A DNA stretch of 64,000 nt from JAFAXD01 sp963760435 (lineage in GTDB: Bacteria; Pseudomonadota; Alphaproteobacteria; Rhizobiales; Xanthobacteraceae). The translations under genes were made by a program, and so were the position numbers. Positions 17,469-24,688 of the stretch are shown in pieces. How positions within the stretch are numbered: the stretch's first letter is position 1; each line of letters opens with the position of its first letter. Location of the stretch: assembly GCA_963760435.1 (NCBI GenBank), contig CAVXDE010000017.1, positions 310,001-374,000 on the forward strand, read 5' to 3'. Under the pieces are notes generated by a model, which searched no databases, was not told the DNA's origin, and worked only from the letters and a program-made list of their open reading frames with translations.

Positions 17469-17589
17469 GTCGCGCTGGTTTGCCACAGGCCTTCGATTTT
17501 GCCTATGCGCCGTTTCGCCCGTTGGTCGTGGACACCTTTGGGGCGCAGGATAGAGTTTCCGTCCAGGCGAACGAGGTTTTGAACAGCGG

Positions 17590-18984
17590 ATGAGCGGCAG
17601 GGCAGCACCGCACCGGCAATCGATGCGCGCGTGGCTCGCCTCGCTCGAAGATCGCGGAGAGTTGCGCACCATCGCCGCGCCGGCCAGCCTGGATTATGAG
17701 ATTGCGGCCTGTCTCGCCGAATCCGACCGTGGTCCGGCGCTGCGGTTCGAACGCGTCATCGGGCACACGATGCCGGTCGTCGGGAATCTGCTCAACGGCG
17801 TGTCCTGGTTTGCCGCGGCAATTGGCGTGACGCCCGCGACGCTGCAATCCCGGATCCTCGGTGCGATCGATAAGCCGCTGCGGCCGCGGATCACCGAGGC
17901 ACCTCCTTGCCAGCAGCAGGTCCTCACTGATCCGGACCTCGCCAAGGAGCTGCCGATCCCGCGCTTCTTCGAGCACGAGACCGGGCCCTACATCACGGCC
18001 GGCGCGATCGTCGCGAAGGACAGCCTGACCGGAGGGGCGAACCTCTCGATCGCGCGGCTCAAGCCGCTCGGCGGCAATCGCGCCATGGTGGGGATCGCGC
18101 CCAACCATCATCTCGCCGTGCTGGCGCGGGCGGCCCGCGAGCGCGGGCAAAAGCTCGACATCGCCGTGACGGTCGGCAACCATCCGGCCGTGGTGCTGGC
18201 GGCCTGTCTTTATCTGCAACTCGGCGAGGACGAGCTCGAGGTTGCAGGCGGCCTGCTCGGCGAGCCGATCGAAGCCGCGCGCTGCCTGAGCTCCGATCTT
18301 GTTGTTCCGGCGCAGTGCGAATGCGTGCTGGAAGGCACGCTCGATCTCAACGACGAGATCGAGGAGGGGCCGGTCAGCGAGTTCCATGGTCTTTATGAGA
18401 ACTACGGGAACGGCGTGGTCGCGACGTTTTCGCGCCTCACGCGCCGCAACGACGCGATCTTCCAGGTGGTGTTGCCGGGGCATCACCCGGAGCACTGCCT
18501 GCTCGGCGGCGTTGCGATTGCGGCCGGATTGGCGCGCGCCGCGCGGGCCAGTGTCGCGGGCGTGGCGCAAGTCGCGGTCGGCTTCGGAGGCGCTGGGCGG
18601 CTGCACGCCGTCGTCGCCCTCAAGGATCCGCGTCCGGGCGACGCGCGCAAGGCAATGTTTGCGGTCTGGGCCGCGGTCAATCTCATCAAGCGGGTGATCG
18701 TGGTCGATGACGACATCGATCCCTGGGATGCCGAGCAGGTGGAATGGGCGTGCGCCACGCGGATGCGCGCGGAACGCGATCTCATCGTCATTCCCGGTGT
18801 GCGCACCGATCGCTCGGAACCGCTGGACGAAGCGGGCGTGATCACCAAACTCGGAATTGACGCCACGCGCCGGGCGCAGGATCGTGCCGACTGGCGAGGG
18901 GCGCAACCGCCCGCCGCGGCGATCAAGAAGGCACGCGAATTGCTAGCATCAACCACGAACGCCGATCGGATCGGCCAACACTAA
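17590..18984 (+). CDS. UbiD-family decarboxylase
   Basis: 464 residues. The family core is visible: ETGPYITAGAIVAKD near 133-147, and EIEEGPVSEFHGLYENYGN near 256-274 holding the conserved Glu. UbiD enzymes use prenylated FMN to decarboxylate, reversibly, aromatic, heteroaromatic or alpha,beta-unsaturated acids. No UbiX gene, which makes the cofactor, is in the window. It is first in a plus-strand operon with a HAAT importer, a DUF917 protein and a urocanase paralogue. A urocanate-like acrylic acid is therefore a conceivable substrate, but that is inference. Confidence 0.88.
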   Translation: MSGRAAPHRQSMRAWLASLEDRGELRTIAAPASLDYEIAACLAESDRGPALRFERVIGHTMPVVGNLLNGVSWFAAAIGVTPATLQSRILGAIDKPLRPRITEAPPCQQQVLTDPDLAKELPIPRFFEHETGPYITAGAIVAKDSLTGGANLSIARLKPLGGNRAMVGIAPNHHLAVLARAARERGQKLDIAVTVGNHPAVVLAACLYLQLGEDELEVAGGLLGEPIEAARCLSSDLVVPAQCECVLEGTLDLNDEIEEGPVSEFHGLYENYGNGVVATFSRLTRRNDAIFQVVLPGHHPEHCLLGGVAIAAGLARAARASVAGVAQVAVGFGGAGRLHAVVALKDPRPGDARKAMFAVWAAVNLIKRVIVVDDDIDPWDAEQVEWACATRMRAERDLIVIPGVRTDRSEPLDEAGVITKLGIDATRRAQDRADWRGAQPPAAAIKKARELLASTTNADRIGQH

Positions 18985-18995
18985 CGGAGGCAGCC

Positions 18996-20177
18996 GTGTG
19001 GCATCGCGCAGTAAACGGAACTAATCGTCGCAAGTTGTTGCTCGGCGCGGTGCTGAGCGTGCCTTTGTTTGGCTTCGGCGCTTTGCCCGCACAGGCCGAC
19101 ATCAAGATCGGCTTCCAGGCGCCGCTCAGCGGCTTTGCGGCGACCGACGGCAAGTCGGCGAAGATCGCCGCCGAGATGGCGATCGAGGACGTCAACAATG
19201 CCGGCGGCGTGCTCGGTGAAAAACTGCAGCTCATCTCCTATGACGACCAGGCCAAGTCGGACCAGGCGATCTTCACCGCCAACAAGCTGATCGGCGAAGA
19301 CGGCGTGAAGTTCGCGGTGAACGGCAGCTACTCGGCGTCAGGCCGCGCGGCCGCGCCGCTGTTCCAGAAGGCCGGCATTCCGTTCATCTCGGCCTACGGG
19401 GTGCACCCCGACATCACCGCCGCGGGCGATTACTGCTTCCGGCTCGTGCATCTCGGCCCGCCGCAGGGGCGCGCGACCGCATACTTCATCGGCAAGAATC
19501 TCGGCTTCAAGAAGATCTCCGCCATCACCATGGATAATGACTACGGCCAGGCGACCATGGATGGGTTCCTGGCGGGCGCGCCCAAGTACGGGCTCGATAT
19601 CGTCAACAAATACAGCTACGCGCTGCAGGATCGGCAGTTCGGCTCGATTGTGGCGAGCGTCAAGCGCGACAATCCCGACGCCGTCTACGCCACCGGCTAT
19701 TTCTTCACCGGCGGCCCGCTGGTCGCGCAGCTGCGCGCCGCCGGCGTGACCGTGCCGGTCATCGGCTCGCAGGCTTTCGACTCCGAGAAGTTCATGGAGA
19801 TCGCCGGACCGGCGGCGAACGGCACCTACATCGTCGATAGCTTCGACCGCGCCCGCAACGATCCGGCGCTGCAGAAGTTCTTCGCCGAGTTCCAGAAGCG
19901 CGCCGGCTATCCGCCCGAGGGTGTCGCCGCGGTGACCTACTCGGCGGTGCGACTGATGGCCGACGCGATCAAGCGCGCCGGCGTCGCCGACCCGGTCAAG
20001 GTGCGCGACGCGCTCGCCGCCACCAAGGACTTCCCGATGCTGGAGGGCAACCTGATCGGCTTCACCAAGGATCGCGAGATCATCATGCCGTACAGCATCA
20101 ACGTGATCAAAGACGGCAAGTTCTCCTTCGCCGCGCTGGTGGACGCGCCCGAGGTGGTGAACCCGCCGGGGAATTAA
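18996..20177 (+). CDS. HAAT-type ABC transporter substrate-binding protein
   Basis: 393 residues, periplasmic. A signal peptide with an RRK n-region and the hydrophobic run LLLGAVLSVPLFGFGALPAQA is followed by IKIGFQAPLSGFAATDGKSA, the LivJ/AmiC-like start. Mid-protein runs MDNDYGQATMDGF and GVAAVTYSAVRLMADAI fit type I periplasmic binding folds. A GGAGG site 5 nt before the GTG at 18996 fixes the start. It is 11 bp after the UbiD-type gene. The permease genes follow after two stem-loop repeats. Confidence 0.93.
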   Translation: MWHRAVNGTNRRKLLLGAVLSVPLFGFGALPAQADIKIGFQAPLSGFAATDGKSAKIAAEMAIEDVNNAGGVLGEKLQLISYDDQAKSDQAIFTANKLIGEDGVKFAVNGSYSASGRAAAPLFQKAGIPFISAYGVHPDITAAGDYCFRLVHLGPPQGRATAYFIGKNLGFKKISAITMDNDYGQATMDGFLAGAPKYGLDIVNKYSYALQDRQFGSIVASVKRDNPDAVYATGYFFTGGPLVAQLRAAGVTVPVIGSQAFDSEKFMEIAGPAANGTYIVDSFDRARNDPALQKFFAEFQKRAGYPPEGVAAVTYSAVRLMADAIKRAGVADPVKVRDALAATKDFPMLEGNLIGFTKDREIIMPYSINVIKDGKFSFAALVDAPEVVNPPGN

Positions 20178-20187
20178 AACGCTACTG

Positions 20188-20316
20188 CCTCGTCCTGAGG
20201 AGCCTGACCCCGCAGGGGTCAGGCGTCTCGAAGGACGGCCACGATGAAAGCATTCGCCCTTGGCCATCCTTCGAGACGCATGCGCGCTTGCAGCGCGCAT
20301 GCTCCTCAGGATGAGG
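20188..20316. repeat. paired structural repeats, pair B
   Basis: Two opposed copies (20188-20240 and 20262-20316) fill the gap between the binding-protein gene and the permease gene. The inner stems are GCCTGACCCC with GGGGTCAGGC, and GCATGCGCGC with GCGCGCATGC, both perfect. The outer stem is CGTCC/GGACG in the first and CATCC/GGATG in the second, so base changes are compensated. In RNA these would be two strong hairpins inside the operon. Confidence 0.85.
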
Positions 20317-20329
20317 TCCGGAGATCTTC

Positions 20330-21199
20330 GTGTACTACGTCGACCTTGCCGTAACGGGCCTCATCTTCGGATGCATGTACGCCATGATGGCCGTGGGCCT
20401 GACCCTGGTCTATGGCATGCTGCGCATCCTCCACATCGCGCATGCGGCGGTGTTCGCGCTCGGCGCCTACGTCACGGTCCTCGTCGCCAACCAGACGGGC
20501 AGCATCGCGCTCGGCTTTCTCGCGGCGATCATCGCAGCGCCGATCTTCGGCATCGCGATCTACCGGCTGCTCTACCAGCCATTGCTGATCTATCGGCCCG
20601 ACGTGCCGATGATCGCATCGGTAGGTTTGCTGGTGCTGATGCAGGATGCGTTCCGCATCGTCTTCGGCGAGCAGGGGGTGACGTTCCGCTCAAACCCGTT
20701 CGCACTGCGTGTTTATGATATCGCCGGCGTGAGCGTGAACGCGGTGCAGATCGCAATCGTTGTCGCGGCCATACTGGTATTTGTTGGTCTGCATATCTTC
20801 ACGACCCGTACCCGCATCGGGGTCGCCTGGCGCGCGACCGTATCGAAGCCGCAGATCGCCGCGAGCTTCGGGGTCGATGCCATCAAGGTCCGCTATCTCA
20901 ACTTCGCGCTGTCGTCGGCGCTCGCTGCCATCGCCGGCGGGCTCGTCGCCATGCTCGATGGATTTGTTGATCCACGCACCGGCTACGTGGTGAGCTACAA
21001 GGCGCTCGCCATCATCGTGCTGGGCGGGCTCGGCAGCGTGCGCGGCACCTTGGTGGCGAGCCTGGTGCTCGGGGTCGTGGAGTCATATGGCACGATCTTC
21101 ATCGGCTCCTGGCTCAATCGCGACGCGATTGCGTTCCTCGCGCTGATCGCCTTGTTGATGATCCGCCCGCAGGGCTTCACCGGAGCCAAGACCGCGTGA
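20330..21199 (+). CDS. HAAT ABC transporter permease (LivH-type)
   Basis: 289 residues with about eight hydrophobic segments. The N-terminal pattern GLIFGCMYAMMAVGLTLVYGMLRILHIAHA and the cytoplasmic loop RATVSKPQIAASFGVD are typical of LivH, as is the C-terminal IIVLGGLGSVRGTL. The GTG start at 20330 follows the paired repeats by 13 bp. It overlaps livM by GTGA. Confidence 0.92.
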   Translation: MYYVDLAVTGLIFGCMYAMMAVGLTLVYGMLRILHIAHAAVFALGAYVTVLVANQTGSIALGFLAAIIAAPIFGIAIYRLLYQPLLIYRPDVPMIASVGLLVLMQDAFRIVFGEQGVTFRSNPFALRVYDIAGVSVNAVQIAIVVAAILVFVGLHIFTTRTRIGVAWRATVSKPQIAASFGVDAIKVRYLNFALSSALAAIAGGLVAMLDGFVDPRTGYVVSYKALAIIVLGGLGSVRGTLVASLVLGVVESYGTIFIGSWLNRDAIAFLALIALLMIRPQGFTGAKTA

Positions 21200-22044
21200 G
21201 CGCCTACGAGATCAGCCTGCTCTCGGTCGTCGGCATCAACGTGATCCTGGCGGTGAGCCTCAATCTGATCAGCGGCTTCTGCGGACAGATCAGCCTAGGG
21301 CACGGCGCCTTTTATGGCGCGGGCGCTTACGCGGCAGCGCTGACCGCGGTCGCAACCCACAACTTGGTACCGGCGTTGGTTGCTGGTGCCGTCGTCGGAA
21401 GTTTGCTGGGGATCGTCGTCGGCTTCGCGTCGCTGCGCGTGCGCAGCGACTTTCTGGCGGTGACGACCATCGGCGTGAACTTCCTGTTCACCGGCTTTGT
21501 GCGCAAGCAGAGCTGGCTCGGCGGCGAGATGGGAATCAGCAACATTCCGGCCTCGGGTTTGGGGGCGACCGGCAACATGGTGCTGATCATCGTCTGTGCG
21601 CTGATCACCATCGCGCTCAGCCTCTACATCAACAGGAGCTGGATGGGCTTCACATTTCGCGCTGTCGGTGAGGACGAGGATGCCGCGGCCACGCTCGCCG
21701 TCAACGTCGCGAGCTACAAGCTCGCCGCCTTCGGGATCGGCACGGCGCTGGCGGGTCTCGCCGGCGGGCTCTACGCCTACTTCACCCAGTTCATCACCGC
21801 CGACGCATTCGACTTCGTGGTCTCGGTCATGCTGCTCGCCATGGTGGTCATCGGCGGGATCGGTTCCACGTGGGGCGTCGCCGTTGCGGCGGTCGTGCTG
21901 ACGCTGCTGCCCGAGGCGATTCGGTTCCTCAACGACTATCGGTTGCTGGTGTTCGGCGGATTGCTGGTGCTGATGATCCGCCTCGCGCCGGGCGGCATGG
22001 CCGGATTGTTCAAGCAACTCGTGTGGCGGAGCGCAAAGCCATGA
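21196..22044 (+). CDS. HAAT ABC transporter permease (LivM-type)
   Basis: 282 residues with hydrophobic segments throughout. LivM marks are LNLISGFCGQISLGHGAFYGAGAY near residue 20, the coupling loop FRAVGEDEDAAATLAVNVASYK, and VIGGIGSTWGVA near the end. The GTG start overlaps the livH stop, and its own stop overlaps the livG start by ATGA. This points to translation as one coupled unit. Confidence 0.92.
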   Translation: MSAYEISLLSVVGINVILAVSLNLISGFCGQISLGHGAFYGAGAYAAALTAVATHNLVPALVAGAVVGSLLGIVVGFASLRVRSDFLAVTTIGVNFLFTGFVRKQSWLGGEMGISNIPASGLGATGNMVLIIVCALITIALSLYINRSWMGFTFRAVGEDEDAAATLAVNVASYKLAAFGIGTALAGLAGGLYAYFTQFITADAFDFVVSVMLLAMVVIGGIGSTWGVAVAAVVLTLLPEAIRFLNDYRLLVFGGLLVLMIRLAPGGMAGLFKQLVWRSAKP

Positions 22045-22809
22045 GCGCGGTGCTGGCCGTCGAGGCTGCATCGATCCGCTTCGGCGGCGTACAGGCGCTG
22101 CAGGAGGCGTCGCTGCGCGTCGAGGCCGGTGAGTTCGTGGGCTTGATCGGTCCGAACGGCGCCGGCAAGACCACGTTGCTGCGTGTCATCACCGGGATCC
22201 TGCGCCCCGATACGGGTCACGTGCTGCTGCGTGGCACCGATGTGACGCGCGAGCCGACCGCTGCGCGCGTGCGCCAGGGGCTCGCGCTCACGCACCAGAT
22301 CGTGCGGCCATTCCGCAGCATGACGGTGCTCGACAACGTCGTGCTCGCGGCCGGTTATCACCGCACGTCGAGCCCGCTGCACGCGTTGTTCAACGTCTCG
22401 CGCGCGAGCGAGACCGAGCGCGCCATGGCGATCCTCGCCAAGGTCGGTCTCGGCGGCAGCGAGCGCAAGCTCGCCGACGCGCTGCCGCTCGGGCAGCTCA
22501 AACGGCTGGAGCTTGGCGCGCGCACTCGCACTGGAGCCGAGTGTGTTGTTGCTGGATGAGCCGCTCGCCGGACTCAATCATACCGAGGCACTGCAACAGG
22601 CCGACACCATCGCGGCGGTCAATGCCGAGGGTACCACCGTCATCTTGGTCGAGCATAATCTCGAGCAGGTCATGCGCGTGTGCCGGCGCATCGCGGTACT
22701 CAACGCCGGCGCGATTGTCAGCGACGGTGTGCCGGCGCAGGTGATGGCGGACCCGATCGTGCGCGAGGCTTATGTCGGCGATGGAGTGGTGGCCCATGCT
22801 GACGCTTGA
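22041..22809 (+). pseudogene. HAAT ABC transporter ATPase (LivG-type), +1 frameshift
   Basis: The first frame (22041 to about 22515) encodes Walker A GPNGAGKT, LTHQIVRPFRSMTVLDNV and the signature-equivalent LPLGQLKRLEL. The next frame (from about 22516) continues ARALALEPSVLLLDEP, with Walker B, and runs to 22809. Removing one G at 22515/22516 (CTTGGCG) restores LELARALALEP and a protein of about 255 residues. As written the first frame ends early (22559), before Walker B. Either a natural disruption or a sequence error is possible. The neighbouring intact genes favour an error or a very recent change. Confidence 0.85.
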
Positions 22810-23515
22810 GAACTTGAGCTGCGGCTACGGCGCCGTGCGCGCCGTGCATGATCTGAGCTTCGATCTGCAGGCCGGGACATTACTGGCATTGCTCGGCCCG
22901 AACGGTGCCGGCAAGACCTCGACCATGATGGCGATCATGGGTCACGTCGATATCTACGGCGGGCGTATCGTCTACGAGGGTGCCGAGATTACGCGCCGGC
23001 GCGCCGTCGACCGCGCCGAGCTGGGCATCGCGCTGGTGCCGGAAGGCCGGCAGTTGTTCCCTGATCTCACCGTCGACGAGAATCTCACTGTCGGCGGTTA
23101 TGCCCACACGCGTGCGCGTGATCGCGTCAATCGCGAGCGCGTGTTTCACGTCTTCCCGCGGCTTGCCGAGCGCACGACGCAACTCGCGAGCTCGCTCTCC
23201 GGCGGCGAGCAGCAGATGCTCGCCATCGGTCGCGCCCTGATGGCCGAGCCACGGTTGTTGCTGGTCGATGAGCTCTCGCTCGGTTTGATGCCCAAGATGG
23301 TTGATCTCTGCCTCAAGGCACTGCTCGATCTCAAGCGCGAAGGTGTCACCATCCTCCTGGTTGAGCAGAACACCGCGCGCGCGCTCGACGTCGCCGACCA
23401 GGTGATCGTGCTCTCGTCCGGCGCGGTGGTGTTTCGTGGATCGGCCGCGCAGGCCAAGGCCGAGCATTCGTTGTTCGCGACCTTCCTCGGCATGCCCGAG
23501 CAGATCGCAACGTGA
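22796..23515 (+). CDS. HAAT ABC transporter ATPase (LivF-type)
   Basis: 239 residues. Walker A is GPNGAGKTSTMMAIMG, the signature is SSLSGGEQQML, Walker B is LLLVDELSLGL, and the EGRQLFPDLTVDENL stretch is typical of LivF. The ATG at 22796 has GGAG upstream. It overlaps the end of livG by 14 bp. If livG is truly broken, this importer may rely on a LivG from elsewhere, for example the HAAT set at 47.7-52.5 kb. Confidence 0.92.
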   Translation: MLTLENLSCGYGAVRAVHDLSFDLQAGTLLALLGPNGAGKTSTMMAIMGHVDIYGGRIVYEGAEITRRRAVDRAELGIALVPEGRQLFPDLTVDENLTVGGYAHTRARDRVNRERVFHVFPRLAERTTQLASSLSGGEQQMLAIGRALMAEPRLLLVDELSLGLMPKMVDLCLKALLDLKREGVTILLVEQNTARALDVADQVIVLSSGAVVFRGSAAQAKAEHSLFATFLGMPEQIAT

Positions 23516-23527
23516 TGGAGTTGGAAG

Positions 23528-24595
23528 GTGCGGCGTAAATTCGACAACGACGATCTCGAGGCGGCGCTGATCGGCGGATTGTTTCTGTCCGCCGGCGGCA
23601 GCGGGCAGGGCACCGCCGATCGTCACCGGGTGCAGGGGCGCATGGCGCTCGATCTCGGCGGCGTCGATTTCGTAAGCCTCGATGAGCTTGCGCCGGAGAG
23701 TACGATCCTCACCGCGACGGCCGTGGGTGCGCCGGGCTTCGCCAAGCCGCTGGTGGCGCCGCGCGATTGTTTGGATTCGGCGCGCCGCCTGATCGCATTG
23801 CTTGATGCGCCGCCCGCCGGCGTGATCTGCGGGCACGTTCCGGGCTTCAACGCATGGCTGGTCGCTGCCGCGCTCGGCTTGCCTTACATCGATGCGGCCT
23901 CGAACGGTCGCGGCCATCCGACCGTCAAGATGGGCGGCATGGGGCTCGCATCCCGTCCGGATGTGAGCATCTTCCAGGTCGGCTGCGGCGGCTATCAGTC
24001 CGACGGTTCGCGGCTCAACGTGGTGGTCGAAGGCAATATCGTGCGCACCTCGACGGTGATGCGCCACGCGTCCGTGGTGAACGGCGGCATGATTTACGCG
24101 GCGCGCGGGCCGCTTAGCGCGGCGTTTGTGAAACAGAACGGTGCACCGGGCGCGATCACGTTTCAGCTCGAGCTTGGCCGCGCGATGCTGGATGCCAATG
24201 GCCCGGACCGCGTGGCAGCGGCGGTCGAGTTCCTGCGAGGCGAGTTGTTGATGGTCGGTGAGGTGGTCGAGAACTCGGTCGCCTACGCGGGCGGCTTCGA
24301 TGTCGGCCGCATGCGCGTCCGCAGCGATCGCAGCGAGGTCATGCTCGGCATCTACAACGAATACATGACCGCGGATCTGGCCGACCGGCGCGTCGCGACC
24401 TTTCCCGATATGATCGGCACGCTCGATCCGCAGACCGGCGCGCCAGTCGCGATCTCCGAACTCGAGCCGGGCCGCCGGGTTGCGGTCATCACTGCGCATC
24501 GCTCGAAATTCCCGGTCGGCAAGGGTGCGCTCGACCCAGCCGTGTTTCCCGAGGTCGAGGAGGCGATGGGCCTCGACCTGCGCAGCTATCTGTAG
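23528..24595 (+). CDS. DUF917 / S-Me-THD family protein (candidate S-methyl-thiohydantoin desulfurase)
   Basis: 355 residues. I recognise the DUF917 pattern: IGGLFLSAGGSGQG near the start, ATAVGAPGFAKPLV, the conserved DAASNGRGHPTVKMGGMGL, and the C-terminal RVAVITAHRSKFP. The family was recently named after S-methyl-thiohydantoin desulfurase; I give this from memory. Members also occur beside hydantoinases. The substrate would be the product of a urocanase-type hydration of a sulfur-substituted urocanate, which fits the urocanase paralogue 94 bp downstream. The GTG at 23528 has a GGAG-type site. Family assignment is firm; the exact activity is inference. Confidence 0.82.
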   Translation: MRRKFDNDDLEAALIGGLFLSAGGSGQGTADRHRVQGRMALDLGGVDFVSLDELAPESTILTATAVGAPGFAKPLVAPRDCLDSARRLIALLDAPPAGVICGHVPGFNAWLVAAALGLPYIDAASNGRGHPTVKMGGMGLASRPDVSIFQVGCGGYQSDGSRLNVVVEGNIVRTSTVMRHASVVNGGMIYAARGPLSAAFVKQNGAPGAITFQLELGRAMLDANGPDRVAAAVEFLRGELLMVGEVVENSVAYAGGFDVGRMRVRSDRSEVMLGIYNEYMTADLADRRVATFPDMIGTLDPQTGAPVAISELEPGRRVAVITAHRSKFPVGKGALDPAVFPEVEEAMGLDLRSYL

Positions 24596-24600
24596 GACGC

Positions 24601-24664
24601 CGTGTCCCGGATGCGGTGCAGCGCGAAGCTCTTGCGTAGCGGTGCACTGCTGATCCGGGACACG
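24601..24664. repeat. 12-bp-arm palindromic repeat in the operon gap
   Basis: CGTGTCCCGGAT at 24601-24612 is perfectly complementary to ATCCGGGACACG at 24653-24664. The enclosed 40 nt hold a GCGGTGCAGC-like repeat. It lies between the DUF917 gene and the urocanase paralogue gene. No T-run follows, so it is more likely a dispersed repeat or an mRNA-stability element than a terminator. Confidence 0.7.
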
Positions 24665-24688
24665 TGGAAATACTGAGGAGAGACTGCC

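Noticed and set aside
16062..17582. 500-codon plus-strand frame
   Set aside because: It is the shadow of the double LysR gene. Its translation is rich in Arg/Ala/His and has no domain pattern.
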